A stretch of DNA of 64,000 bases from positions 558,001 to 622,000 of the forward strand of contig JANFFA010000001.1 of NCBI GenBank assembly GCA_030848925.1, written 5' to 3'. The stretch's first letter is position 1. Each line of letters opens with the position of its first letter. The notes beneath the pieces are model-generated. The model was not told where the DNA came from, did not search any database, and was given only the letters and a program-made list of their open reading frames with translations. The translations under genes were made by a program, and so were the position numbers. This DNA comes from Rhodalgimonas zhirmunskyi (lineage in GTDB: Bacteria; Pseudomonadota; Alphaproteobacteria; Rhodobacterales; Rhodobacteraceae). Shown here piece after piece: positions 1-8,165 of this stretch.

Positions 1-194
1 GGGATTTGTCGGGAGTGCCTGCCAATCGCCTTTCCATAAAGTCCCCACCGAATTGCATTCAAGAGTGAAGTCTTCCCCCGCATATTGTCTCCCAAAACCA
101 ACATAATGTTGCGGGCTTCATCAGTTGGAAAATCAATAGACAGCTGCTCCTTGAAAGGCATGAAATTCTTGGCTTTAAGCTGGATCAGTTTCAT
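1..194 (-). CDS. SMC/DndD-like AAA ATPase, N-terminal part only (runs off window)
   Basis: Reading leftward from an ATG at 194-192, the 64 visible residues begin MKLIQLKAKNFMPF and carry a Walker A loop, GDNMRGKTSLL, at about residues 37-47. This is the layout of the ABC-type head of SMC/RecF/DndD ATPases (strand, N-F-motif, short acidic strand, P-loop). The start overlaps the stop of the upstream 74-residue gene by three bases (ATGA), so it is the last visible gene of the methyltransferase-helicase operon. By family, such ATPases work on DNA ends or on modified DNA in phosphorothioation-type and related defence systems. That role here is inference. The signature and Walker B motifs lie outside the window, so it could also be a RecN- or ABC-3C-type ATPase. 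Confidence 0.75.
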   Translation of the reverse strand, partial: MKLIQLKAKNFMPFKEQLSIDFPTDEARNIMLVLGDNMRGKTSLLNAIRWGLYGKAIGRHSRQI

Positions 195-415
195 TCCGAA
201 CCCTCCAAGGCAGAACCATTCCGTTCCAGGGCGTCTTCAACCAGCCGTTCCATCGCCGCCATAGACAGGCTTCTATCCTCGCTAAACTGATACTTCTTTT
301 GAATCAGGTAGCATTTCCGCAAGATATCCCGATCTAATTCGGGCGCAGTGCTCTCTCCTACAGAAATCAACGTGGATAGCGCAATGTCATTTTCAGGAGT
401 CGTCATCTTCTTCAA
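191..415 (-). CDS. Small operon protein (74 aa) of a DNA-modification/restriction cluster
   Basis: A 74-residue acidic helical protein lies between the PLD-helicase gene (overlap 23 bases) and the SMC-type ATPase gene (overlap ATGA). Its start inside the helicase 3' end and its coupled stop argue that it is translated. There is no enzyme motif, signal peptide or membrane segment. Small proteins in this position are known in several ATPase-containing conflict systems (a 'DNA modification system-associated small protein', or the middle components of ABC-three-component systems). I infer an adaptor or regulatory subunit for the ATPase, but family membership needs a profile search. Confidence 0.7.
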   Translation of the reverse strand: MKKMTTPENDIALSTLISVGESTAPELDRDILRKCYLIQKKYQFSEDRSLSMAAMERLVEDALERNGSALEGSE

Positions 416-2555
416 TACCTTCTAGAGAAAGCAAACCGTCGACCTCGATTTGCATTCTGATTGCTATTTCTCTCAACTCCGCGCTAGCTGACCGGTTGAT
501 GGAGTTAGCCGCAAATTCAACAGATCGGACGAGTTCTGAGCTTAGAAGACTAAGCTGATCTGGCTCAGTTTCTGGATCGACGGGCACGACGATGGCATCG
601 TGGACAACTGCCATGTACTTGTGATCCGATTTCCGCAGAACCCGACCGCGCCGTTGAATAAACTGTCTAGGATTCTGAGATGAGGCAAGAATCAATGCAT
701 GAGAAACTGCGGGAATATCTACCCCCTCATCCAGGCATTTGATGGACACAAGGACCCCACCATATTTCCTGAACCACTCAAGAGTAGCCGCACCGTCTCC
801 GCTCATGTTTGAGTGATACTCTATCGGGCTCAAGCCGTTGCTCCGAAGCGCCTCAATTACCTCCGATAGCTGTTCACTATCTTCACAATAGACCAGCCAG
901 CTTTGACCCTCTTCATACTCAGATAGTACGACCTGTTTTGCCAAATCGATCTTTGCTGTCGCTTTTTTTGCGATCCGTGATCGTTGGATCAATAGCATTT
1001 TGACGCGTTCTGTGAGCACTTTTTGACCGGACTCATCTTCTTTGAGCCGCGCCATCTCATTACGAATGCGCCTTGTATAGTCACGCCACTCATCTGCTTC
1101 GGTAGCGTTTAAGTTTATCGGATGCGGGAAATATTCGTATGGAACCAGACGATCCATCTTGATCGCATCCGTTAGTGATATTGCTGGTGGAACAACCGGG
1201 CCGAAGAAGGAAAAAATCTTGGCTGTTCCCTCTGGGTCGCCAAACCGCTGGGGAGTTGCACTCAATCCAAGCCGATGTTCGGCGTCAATCCGAAGGCACT
1301 TTGAGTTCTGTGGGCTACCAATTTGATGCACTTCGTCGGCCACGAGCAACAATGCGCTTCCGCTGCCGACCAGGGTGCGGAACTGTTCAGAGCTTGCAGT
1401 CTTCATTGTTGCGATAACAGCACGAGGTCCCAATCCGGTATCAGGGTCACACATTGCAGAGAGCCGTCCGGCTTGCTTCCATTTGGTGTTTCCAGACCCG
1501 GCGAGCAGGATTGTCGCCTTTGGAATTTCGGACTCAACTTCCTTGTGCCATTGCCCATGTAACAATTTGCTGGGCACCAAAATCAACGCTGGTTTGCCTG
1601 CAAGAACATGCTCTTTGATAGCCAATATGGCTGTGAACGTCTTCCCGGTTCCAGTCGCGTGTTCAAATATTCCCCGACAGCCTTGCTGCTTCCATCGAAG
1701 AATGGCTAGTTTCTGGTGCTCTAATGGATCCCTTTCTCCCTTTCGTGAAGGCACATTCGCTTCAACCGATCTGAGGTCTTGCAAGCTACCAAGTGAAAAC
1801 TTCTCTAGGTATTCTCGGACCGAGGACGGGAAAGTAGTGACATCAAGGTCATTATCCGTACCGCCCCACATGCGGCGGAAGTGGTTCAGGTGTTTGTTGA
1901 CCCGTTCCCCTTCAAGGCCACCTCTCCAGCTGCAAAAGACTTCGATAGTCTCAAAATTACCGTCATCGTGCCATCCACTCCACGTCTCGTTTGTCGATCC
2001 ACGGAATGAAACATTGTGACCAAGTGTGTCCGAAAATACACCAAGTTTTTCGTGGTAAATTCCTCGGCCTACTTTTGGTGTGGCCAGTTTAATGTCGAGC
2101 GCACCGCAGGAAATCAAAGTCGATAGAATTCGAGTGTTTGGATTGGTGGTTTCGTCAGAGATCAGTCGATCAATATCCCTCCTTAGGGAATCGGCTATCA
2201 CTTTGTCACGTTCAGCATACCCCCCTGCGATAGCCTCGACATCCTCGGGGCTAAGTGAGGGAGAACAAATCAAGCGAATTTTCCCGCCCTTCAAGGCAAA
2301 CTCGTGAATTGGAGCGCCAACAACATGAAAAACTGACGAGCTGAAGTAACCTACGGCCCTCTCATATAGCCCTGAGTTTCTAAGGCATCTCGCATAGAAC
2401 AGGCCGACAGGGTCATCCTTGGAAGAACGATACTCCGTTTCCAACGGCAACAAGGAAAGGTTGCCAAAGTATGCCTTCTTCTCGCTGGCGCTGTTTCTTT
2501 CATTTACCGACAAATGGGTTTCCCATGAACTAGGCGCTCTTAACAAACTCTTCAA
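393..2555 (-). CDS. PLD-nuclease/DEVH superfamily 2 helicase (restriction-type)
   Basis: A 720-residue two-part enzyme. The N-terminal region has one phospholipase-D-type nuclease motif: HEK at residues 168-170, then RGSTNE at about 185-190. The rest is an SF2 helicase: Walker A ATGTGKT at 300-306, DEVH at 407-410, SATPQR at about 431-436, and motif VI QRRGRVLR at 633-640. A single PLD half-site implies that it dimerises. Similar PLD-helicases occur as the restriction component of DNA phosphorothioation-linked and other defence systems; degradation of unmodified DNA is inferred. It overlaps the methyltransferase gene upstream and the 74-aa gene downstream. The start is a TTG at 2555 with a poor ribosome site; another TTG at 2513 is possible. 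Base composition is clearly AT-richer than the core genome. Confidence 0.88.
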   Translation of the reverse strand: MKSLLRAPSSWETHLSVNERNSASEKKAYFGNLSLLPLETEYRSSKDDPVGLFYARCLRNSGLYERAVGYFSSSVFHVVGAPIHEFALKGGKIRLICSPSLSPEDVEAIAGGYAERDKVIADSLRRDIDRLISDETTNPNTRILSTLISCGALDIKLATPKVGRGIYHEKLGVFSDTLGHNVSFRGSTNETWSGWHDDGNFETIEVFCSWRGGLEGERVNKHLNHFRRMWGGTDNDLDVTTFPSSVREYLEKFSLGSLQDLRSVEANVPSRKGERDPLEHQKLAILRWKQQGCRGIFEHATGTGKTFTAILAIKEHVLAGKPALILVPSKLLHGQWHKEVESEIPKATILLAGSGNTKWKQAGRLSAMCDPDTGLGPRAVIATMKTASSEQFRTLVGSGSALLLVADEVHQIGSPQNSKCLRIDAEHRLGLSATPQRFGDPEGTAKIFSFFGPVVPPAISLTDAIKMDRLVPYEYFPHPINLNATEADEWRDYTRRIRNEMARLKEDESGQKVLTERVKMLLIQRSRIAKKATAKIDLAKQVVLSEYEEGQSWLVYCEDSEQLSEVIEALRSNGLSPIEYHSNMSGDGAATLEWFRKYGGVLVSIKCLDEGVDIPAVSHALILASSQNPRQFIQRRGRVLRKSDHKYMAVVHDAIVVPVDPETEPDQLSLLSSELVRSVEFAANSINRSASAELREIAIRMQIEVDGLLSLEGIEEDDDS

Positions 2556-3513
2556 AACGGCCTTTCGAGCCCTCTATGTACTCTCCGCTGGCCTCAACCC
2601 CCAACCAGCGACGCCCAAGCTCTTGAGCAACAGCACCAGTGGTGTTCGATCCCATGAATGGGTCAAAAACAAGGTCAGTTTCATCAGTGAGGAACTGAAT
2701 GAAGAAGGCTGAGAGAGCCGATTGCATTCTCGCAGGATGCGCTGGTAGGTCATTCTCTTTACAGAACGCTCTGTACTTCGAGTCCCACTGGGTTCCAGAG
2801 TATTTCAACAGCGCTTCGGGAAAGGCATTTCCTTCCAAGTCAAGGACATTTGGCCCGATGGCTCCACCGTGGTCATTTAAAAAACCAGTTTCAGAAATAA
2901 CGTGTCCAGAGGGCCGTGCACCAGCATTGTAGCTCTTTCTCTTGAGCAAGCGCTTCATGTCCTTGCTGTAGGGATTGAGAACTTTTCGATTATCAGCCTT
3001 CGGGTATTCGCTCTTCGACATCCACCAAACGTGTGTGAAGGAGTCCTTTAACCGTATGCGTTTGACATTCACCCATGCTGCGGGGCTCGGCAATCTTGCT
3101 GGGTTGTGACAGATGACGTGCTGGCACAGATTAAGGTTGGCTTCACGTTTGAAGGCCATCAACGCCTCTAACGGCAAAGTGGACATTGTTGGAGAACCAG
3201 GCTCCCAAGCATTGCCAATTTCAACAACGATCGAACCATCGTCTGTGAGAAGTTCGGTAAGGCCAACGGCCAGAGATGACAACCAGTCCAGGTATTCTTG
3301 CCCATTGGAGTTGCCGTATTGCTTTTTCCTAACCAACGGATAAGGGGGCGAGGTCAAAATTAGGTTTACTTTTCCCTTGTACCTCTCAAGGTGTTCGCTG
3401 GCTAATGCGTCCTCGATTTTCCCTTCCAGCGCACAGCCGAGTGGGGTTTCGTATGCTTTGTGGACTAATCCAAAGTCTTGGGACGTATCCGTTTTACTAT
3501 CAGTGTCTTTCAT
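2530..3513 (-). CDS. Beta-class site-specific DNA methyltransferase (probable N4-cytosine or N6-adenine)
   Basis: The catalytic motif IV is TSPPY near the N-terminus, and the AdoMet-binding motif I, DPFMGSNTTG, lies near the C-terminus. The order IV then I defines the beta class. SPPY rather than DPPY suggests N4-cytosine methylation, but N6-adenine cannot be excluded. There are about 327 residues from the ATG at 3513; an upstream GTG at 3576 would add 21 poorly structured residues. The stop codon lies inside the helicase gene, so the two are translationally coupled. The likely role is to mark self DNA for the PLD-helicase and ATPase that follow. Recognition sequence is unknown. Confidence 0.88.
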   Translation of the reverse strand: MKDTDSKTDTSQDFGLVHKAYETPLGCALEGKIEDALASEHLERYKGKVNLILTSPPYPLVRKKQYGNSNGQEYLDWLSSLAVGLTELLTDDGSIVVEIGNAWEPGSPTMSTLPLEALMAFKREANLNLCQHVICHNPARLPSPAAWVNVKRIRLKDSFTHVWWMSKSEYPKADNRKVLNPYSKDMKRLLKRKSYNAGARPSGHVISETGFLNDHGGAIGPNVLDLEGNAFPEALLKYSGTQWDSKYRAFCKENDLPAHPARMQSALSAFFIQFLTDETDLVFDPFMGSNTTGAVAQELGRRWLGVEASGEYIEGSKGRFEEFVKSA

Positions 3514-3780
3514 TGGCGCAATTTGCCTTTTCCTTTGTCTTGTCTCCTCGCTCGAGGAAAAGGCAGAATCATCCACAAGTTGAAAGCTGATCTGCGCTCG
3601 CGCATCCTACCCAAAGAACGAGCGATTTTCCAAGCCGATACTTGATGCAAGCCGTCAGGCATTGTCGTGTCCGACAAGAGATTTCCGTCAATTTCGTGCG
3701 TGTAGCGGGCGTGGTTCTCTGGCGTTTCCACACCGGCCCCAGGATTCATACCGACAGGCAGCGATCTGTCAGAAAGGAAC

Positions 3781-4749
3781 TCACAACAGCGCCCCCGCCG
3801 CGTTCCCGTCGAACAGCCCAGCGTCACGCACGTAGCGTGCCAGCATCAGGTCCGAGGCATGGCCTGTCTGTGCCCGCACCTTGTAGGTCGACACCCCGGC
3901 CTTGATGGCGCTGGTGGCGAGTCCAGCGCGGAGGCTGTGGCCGCTGTAGCCTTCTGGGTCGATCCCGGCAATAGCAAGGCGGTTGCGCAAGATGGTGGAT
4001 ACAGCATCGGAGCGCAGGCGGTCGGGTTGCACATTCCCGTGGCGGTCAACGGGGCGGAAGATTGGGCCTTCGTCCTTGTTCAGGACACCCAGCCACGCCG
4101 ACAATGCGGCGACTGGGCAATGGCGGGTTCGACCGAGGGGGATGCCGATCTTGCGTCCTTGGCCTGTTTGGTCGGTCTTGGAGCGGCGCAGGTGCAGCAC
4201 CAGCCCTTCGCGGACCTCTTCGATGTCGGGCAGATTAAGGCCGACCAGTTCCGACGACCGGAAACCGCCCGCCCAGCCGATCAGCAACAACGCCCGGTCA
4301 CGCCTCGAACGGGCATCATCCCCAAGCGCATCCAGCAGGATGAACAGGTCTTCGCGCAACAGGGGGCGGGCCTGATCCTGTGCTGTGCCCTTCACTCGTT
4401 TGATCCCCCGCATCGTGGCCCGCACGATCTCGCTGCGGCACGGGTTCGGCCAGCTGTTTGCCTTGTGTACCTTGCTGAGGGTCGCCACGCGCCGCGCGAG
4501 GCTGGACGGAGCCAGTGTGTCGGCGTGATCTGCCAGATAGCGGGCGACCAGATCAGCAGACGCAGGTAGCACCCCGCCCCAATCAGAGAAATGCGCCAGA
4601 TCGGCCCGGTAGGCTTTTCGCGTGTTTGCAGACAGGCTTTCGCGAATGAAATGCTCAACGGCTTCATCTGCCGTCAGATCGGTGCTTCCTCCGCCCTTTG
4701 TGAACCGGGATAAGAAAGGATTATGCAGGGTTAGAATGAGATCGCTCAT
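3781..4749 (-). CDS. Tyrosine recombinase/integrase
   Basis: A 322-residue tyrosine recombinase. It has an N-terminal SAM-like core-binding domain (NTRKAYRADLAHFSDW) and a catalytic domain with the arginine in GFRSSELVGL, HSLRAG (H-x-x-R), TGHAS, and the nucleophile tyrosine in LARYVRD. The full catalytic set is present, so it appears intact. I chose the ATG at 4749 rather than the longer reading frame because the latter is the out-of-frame end of the upstream gene; the ATG overlaps that gene's stop (ATGA). It probably mobilises or stabilises this section of the island. Its attachment site was not recognised. About 270 bases with no convincing gene separate it from the methyltransferase. Confidence 0.9.
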   Translation of the reverse strand: MSDLILTLHNPFLSRFTKGGGSTDLTADEAVEHFIRESLSANTRKAYRADLAHFSDWGGVLPASADLVARYLADHADTLAPSSLARRVATLSKVHKANSWPNPCRSEIVRATMRGIKRVKGTAQDQARPLLREDLFILLDALGDDARSRRDRALLLIGWAGGFRSSELVGLNLPDIEEVREGLVLHLRRSKTDQTGQGRKIGIPLGRTRHCPVAALSAWLGVLNKDEGPIFRPVDRHGNVQPDRLRSDAVSTILRNRLAIAGIDPEGYSGHSLRAGLATSAIKAGVSTYKVRAQTGHASDLMLARYVRDAGLFDGNAAGALL

Positions 4750-5846
4750 GCCACGCCCTCCCGCACAACCTCGGCCCGGATCGCGTTCAGCTCGGGCATC
4801 GCATCCTTGAGGGCGGCCAGCCCGAATTCGAGAGCTTCGCGCGGCAGACCTGAGCATTCCCACTGCCACCTGTCCCGCAGGCTGGCGCTCAGCGGCCCGA
4901 CCGCGTGGCGGCGCAGGCACTGACCTTCGACCCGAAACAGCAGCTCCCCGGCAACCTGCACTCGGTTCGTTCGTGGCAGGAACGCCCCGGCCCATGACGC
5001 CATGCCTGCATTTCGCAGGAGCAGCCGACCAAGGGCCGCACGACCGGGCCGCGTGTACATGTCAAAGGCATAGGACGGCACCCCATTGATCCGTGTTTCA
5101 ACCGGGGTTGGATCATCTTGAGCCCCGGTTGCGACCACCCCGTTTTCGAGGGACAACAGAGCGACAAACGGCGACAGCATGGCCGAAGTCTTGGTGAAGT
5201 TGGCCCGCGCGATCTGCACCATCGTGGGCGCGACGCCCAATTCAGCCAGGGTATCGAAGGCCAAGTTCGGATTGCCTTTGCGTGTCGGCAGGTGATCGCT
5301 CTGGCAACGTGCCGTGCCGACCAGATACCAGAGCGCGAGGGCCTTGCGGTCGAGCGACGGGCAACCCAGAACAATCTGGCGCAGGCGGTCATCTGACATC
5401 GCGCCGAAGCGGGTGCGGTCCTCAGCCAGATCAGGCAGCCGTTCGAGGCTCATGAGCAGATCATCGGCAGCGCGGGATTTGCGGGCATCCACCATGCGCC
5501 GGATCAAGTATTCTGTGACAACCGCATCCCCGCCCAGATCACGCCGCACCTTTGCGCTGGCCAGACACGCGGCGGTGATCGCCACGGTTTTGATATCCGC
5601 TATGCCGATGTCTTCGGCGGCGATGATATTGAGGCGGCGCAAGAGGTATTCCCTTTTGGCCTCCAGCAAAAACCGTCCGGCTTGACGCGCCGCATACAGA
5701 TCGCCACGGCGGATGGCTTTCTGCAAGAGCGAGCTAGCGACCCACTGGGTGCTGGTGAACGGGGCGATCCTTGGTCCCGGATCAACTGCGGCAATCCCTT
5801 GTGCGGCGATGGTCTGAAATCTGGTGAGTTTGGATGTGTCTGTCAC
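4746..5846 (-). CDS. Protein with RarA/MgsA C-terminal (clamp-loader-like) domain but no ATPase
   Basis: A 366-residue protein. Residues about 40-115 resemble the C-terminal oligomerisation region of RarA/MgsA, with the pattern RRL...AAEDIGIAD that family members show as RRI...ASEDIGLAD. The AAA+ ATPase half (Walker A and B, sensor motifs) that precedes this region in RarA is absent. The C-terminal 200 residues were not recognised. Start: GTG at 5846, six bases after an AAGGAGGG ribosome site (5853-5860). The stop overlaps the integrase start, so the two are co-translated. Inference: a DNA-replication-linked accessory of the recombinase. It could also be an unrelated all-helical protein with a chance motif, though the local match is good. 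Confidence 0.6.
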   Translation of the reverse strand: MTDTSKLTRFQTIAAQGIAAVDPGPRIAPFTSTQWVASSLLQKAIRRGDLYAARQAGRFLLEAKREYLLRRLNIIAAEDIGIADIKTVAITAACLASAKVRRDLGGDAVVTEYLIRRMVDARKSRAADDLLMSLERLPDLAEDRTRFGAMSDDRLRQIVLGCPSLDRKALALWYLVGTARCQSDHLPTRKGNPNLAFDTLAELGVAPTMVQIARANFTKTSAMLSPFVALLSLENGVVATGAQDDPTPVETRINGVPSYAFDMYTRPGRAALGRLLLRNAGMASWAGAFLPRTNRVQVAGELLFRVEGQCLRRHAVGPLSASLRDRWQWECSGLPREALEFGLAALKDAMPELNAIRAEVVREGVA

Positions 5847-6474
5847 GTCGTGCCCTCCTTGGCTTTGTGGAGGGGGGCGAGATCGTCTCACCCACATTTA
5901 GCGTACCCTGTAACACCGACAGGGGAAGGGAAATCGGGGGAACAGGTCGGGTTTCCCCCCAAAAACACCACCCCATATCGCGTGCAGTTAATTGCAATTT
6001 CGCTAGGTATCCACATTGGCACAACATCTGGATTTGCGGGTTGGCTGGTTTTGTCCCCCCGGAAAACCACGCTGAATTTCCACTTTTGCCACCCCACATC
6101 CAGCCAACCAGCATTGGCTGAACCCGGAATATTGGAATGTCTTCAAAACTGTCTCTGGGACATTTTTCTGACCGGCGAACACGAAGCGTCATCCCTTTCA
6201 ACTCGACCGGGTGCCAGCCATCCGCTAAAAGCCAAGCTGAGCGGTACGTGCCGCTTGGGGCTTAGAACACCCCGAAGCAAGAGGTTGGTGCAGACCTGAA
6301 CTGCGCCGAGGACCCTGACTTCTTAGGTCCGGGAGCCTGTGGCGTATGTCCAGGGCTCCCGCCTAAAGGCCATGGGGACCGGGCTTGCTTCGGTTGTTCT
6401 AACTCCCGGATCAGGGAATTTCAGAGTGTCAGCAACCCTGCGGGGACGTACCGCAGCCGTTGCCCGGAGTTAGG
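5847..6474. other. 628-bp divergent intergenic region with several inverted repeats
   Basis: No convincing gene lies between the leftward clamp-loader-like gene and the rightward PD-(D/E)XK gene. Visible structures are: GGGGGAA (5936-5942) with TTCCCCC (5953-5959); GGTTGGCTGG (6039-6048) with CCAGCCAACC (6100-6109); and the much stronger element at 6262-6402 listed separately. Promoters for both flanking genes should lie here, but no clear -35/-10 pair was recognised. Confidence 0.6.
6262..6402. ncRNA. Candidate structured RNA or DNA element (18-bp inverted repeat around a hairpin)
   Basis: Arms TTAGAACA + CCGAAGCAAG (6262-6269 and 6272-6281) pair perfectly with CTTGCTTCGG + TGTTCTAA (6384-6393 and 6395-6402). 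Only a 2/1-base internal loop interrupts these 18 pairs. Inside is a hairpin: TTAGG (6323-6327) with CCTAA (6362-6366), stacked by a small internal loop on GGGAGCC (6331-6337) with GGCTCCC (6354-6360), and a 16-base loop. A minor AGGT/ACCT stem sits at 6283-6298. The long closing stem plus nested hairpin is typical of a structured RNA, and superficially of the a1/a2 repeats that bracket retron RNAs. There is no direct evidence of transcription or strand. A recombination or replication site is the main alternative. Confidence 0.4.
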
Positions 6475-7653
6475 ATGAAAGCCATTGGAACACCCGTCAT
6501 CGTGAGTGCGGACGGCGCAAGCCAGCTTGAGCAGATTTCGCTGACACAGAACGAGCTTTATGATGAGCGCTGGCTGCAAGAACTGATTTTCAAGAACCCC
6601 TCCCTTCTACCCATGGATCAGATCGAACCGGGGCTGGGCGAGTTGATCCCGGCTTGCATGGAATTGCCGCTGCGCTGCGGGTATCTCGACAACCTGTTCC
6701 TGACGCCTGATGGCGATGTCGTCATCGTAGAGGTCAAACTCTGGCGGAACCCGGAAATGCGGCGGGCAGTTCTGGCCCAGGCATTGGACTATGCGTCAGC
6801 TTTGTTCTCCATGAGCTATGAGGAGCTGGATGCTGCGGTCAGGAAGGCCGATGGCGCGAATGGCCGCACGATGTTCGAGATCGCCGATGGCCCGGAGACG
6901 CTGGAAGAACCGGAATTCGTCGACGCACTGATCAACCGACTGAAAACTGGCCGGATCGTGGTCATCGTGGCCGGGGATGGCATTCGCGGTGAGCTGGAAA
7001 AACTGGTCGAACAGTTGCAGACCCACGCGGGTTTCCGATTTACCTTCGCGCTGGTCGAGCTGGCCCTTTTCCACGCTCACGATGAACGCTGGCTTGTCGT
7101 GCCCCGTACGCTGGCCAAGACCTATCGAATAGAGCGCGGCGTGATCAGGCTGGAGGGCGATAGCGTTTCGGCCTCGTTCGAACCGGCCCCAGCGCCCCGC
7201 GCTTCGTCGTCAGCGCGTTCGGTATCGCCAGCAGCAAAAACCATCTCATCTGACATCTTCTATGACGCCATGCGCGACATTGATGCGGACCTGCCACGAC
7301 AGATCAACGAAATGCTAAGCAAGGTCGAGACCTACGGCGTATTTCCTGAGTTCTCGAAATCCCTGCTCATCAGGATGGCGCTGCCAAATGGAGATGTCGC
7401 CCATCTAGGCTTCATCGAGAGAAGTGGCACGGTCTGGTTCAGTGAGCCAGAAACAAAGCTACCTAGCCGCGAAGCGATAGACCGCTTTTTCGCGGAGCTG
7501 GCAGCCCAATATGGTTGGGCGCGGGAGGGCATTCCCGGCAAAGAAAAGCTCACCTCAAAAGGCAAACGCCCAAAGGTGACGGAGTTGGTTCAAGGATCGG
7601 CCGGTTTCGTTGCTGCTGTAAAGAGTCTCGCCGACCACGTTCGCTCAGATTAA
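6475..7653 (+). CDS. PD-(D/E)XK-like nuclease-fold protein
   Basis: A 392-residue soluble protein. Around residues 72-88 it has the sequence L-D-N, then VVIVEVKLW, followed by a conserved-looking AQALDYA. This is the D...E-x-K core and following helix of PD-(D/E)XK nuclease-fold proteins (D72, E86, K88). The remaining 280 residues were not recognised; a low-complexity Ala/Ser/Pro linker lies near residues 230-250. Start: ATG at 6475, eight bases after GGAG. It stands just downstream of the structured element and upstream of the HTH-reverse transcriptase pair. DNA or RNA cleavage is possible but unproven; the fold also includes non-nuclease members. Confidence 0.65.
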   Translation: MKAIGTPVIVSADGASQLEQISLTQNELYDERWLQELIFKNPSLLPMDQIEPGLGELIPACMELPLRCGYLDNLFLTPDGDVVIVEVKLWRNPEMRRAVLAQALDYASALFSMSYEELDAAVRKADGANGRTMFEIADGPETLEEPEFVDALINRLKTGRIVVIVAGDGIRGELEKLVEQLQTHAGFRFTFALVELALFHAHDERWLVVPRTLAKTYRIERGVIRLEGDSVSASFEPAPAPRASSSARSVSPAAKTISSDIFYDAMRDIDADLPRQINEMLSKVETYGVFPEFSKSLLIRMALPNGDVAHLGFIERSGTVWFSEPETKLPSREAIDRFFAELAAQYGWAREGIPGKEKLTSKGKRPKVTELVQGSAGFVAAVKSLADHVRSD

Positions 7654-7934
7654 GACAACTACTAGGCGGCAACTGCTCATGCCGCTGCTGACAATAACTG
7701 CATAACTGTGCAACAAGGCTGTGCTTCGGGGCAGTGCAACCCAATTTGCCATAAGAATGCAATTGGGGGATTTGAAGGTTCTCCTATCAAGCCTCTGCGC
7801 GAAAACGTTTTTTCTGAGCATACGCATGTTTCCTGAGGGAAGGGCCGGTGCAGATCCTACACCACCCAACTGTGCAAAGGATTGCTCGACAAGCCAGACT
7901 ACCACATCTTCGGCGGCAATCTGGAGATATCGAC
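7654..7934 (+). other. 281-bp non-coding leader of the HTH-reverse transcriptase pair
   Basis: No gene is visible. The stretch has GCGGCA (7666-7671) with TGCCGC (7680-7685), and a 9-bp hairpin CCCAATT(T)GC (7740-7749) with GCAATTGGG (7759-7767) and one bulge. There are also two direct copies of AACTGTGCAA (7704-7713 and 7868-7877), a 10-mer found inverted inside the reverse transcriptase gene (9244-9253). It may hold the promoter, HTH-protein binding sites, or a template RNA for the reverse transcriptase. All three are inference. Confidence 0.45.
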
Positions 7935-8165
7935 ATGACAGCCGTTGATCGCGCCCTCGCGCAACTTTCACATTCGCCCCTCAACCGAGCCGAATTCATC
8001 TCGGTAACGGAGGCTGCCAATATCTTGAACAGGTCGATACGGACCGTCCGATATTGGGAGAAGGACGGCCACATGCCCCCGCGCAAACGGTTCGGCAAGA
8101 AGCTGATGTACCGGCGACAGGACGTGGAAGAACTCGCGCAGCTACTGGGGGGCCATGATGCTTGA
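7935..8165 (+). CDS. Small excisionase/MerR-like helix-turn-helix DNA-binding protein
   Basis: A 76-residue protein with a winged-helix core: FISVTEAANILNRS, then IRTVRYWEKDG, then a basic PPRKRFGKK wing. This is the pattern of MerR/excisionase-type DNA-binding domains. Start: ATG at 7935, eight bases after GGAG (7923-7926). The longer upstream reading frame lacks this signal. Its last 11 bases overlap the reverse transcriptase gene, so the two are co-translated. Likely roles are autoregulation of the pair, or an excision factor for the island integrase. Which one cannot be decided here. Confidence 0.82.
   Translation: MTAVDRALAQLSHSPLNRAEFISVTEAANILNRSIRTVRYWEKDGHMPPRKRFGKKLMYRRQDVEELAQLLGGHDA

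Noticed and set aside
3510-3827. A 105-codon reading frame on the minus strand upstream of the methyltransferase
   Set aside because: It overlaps the methyltransferase and integrase ends out of frame and has no recognisable domain.
6262-6402. tmRNA or a standard retron RNA as explanation of the inverted repeat
   Set aside because: No tRNA-like ends or tag peptide were found, and the RT lacks retron signatures and is 1.8 kb away.
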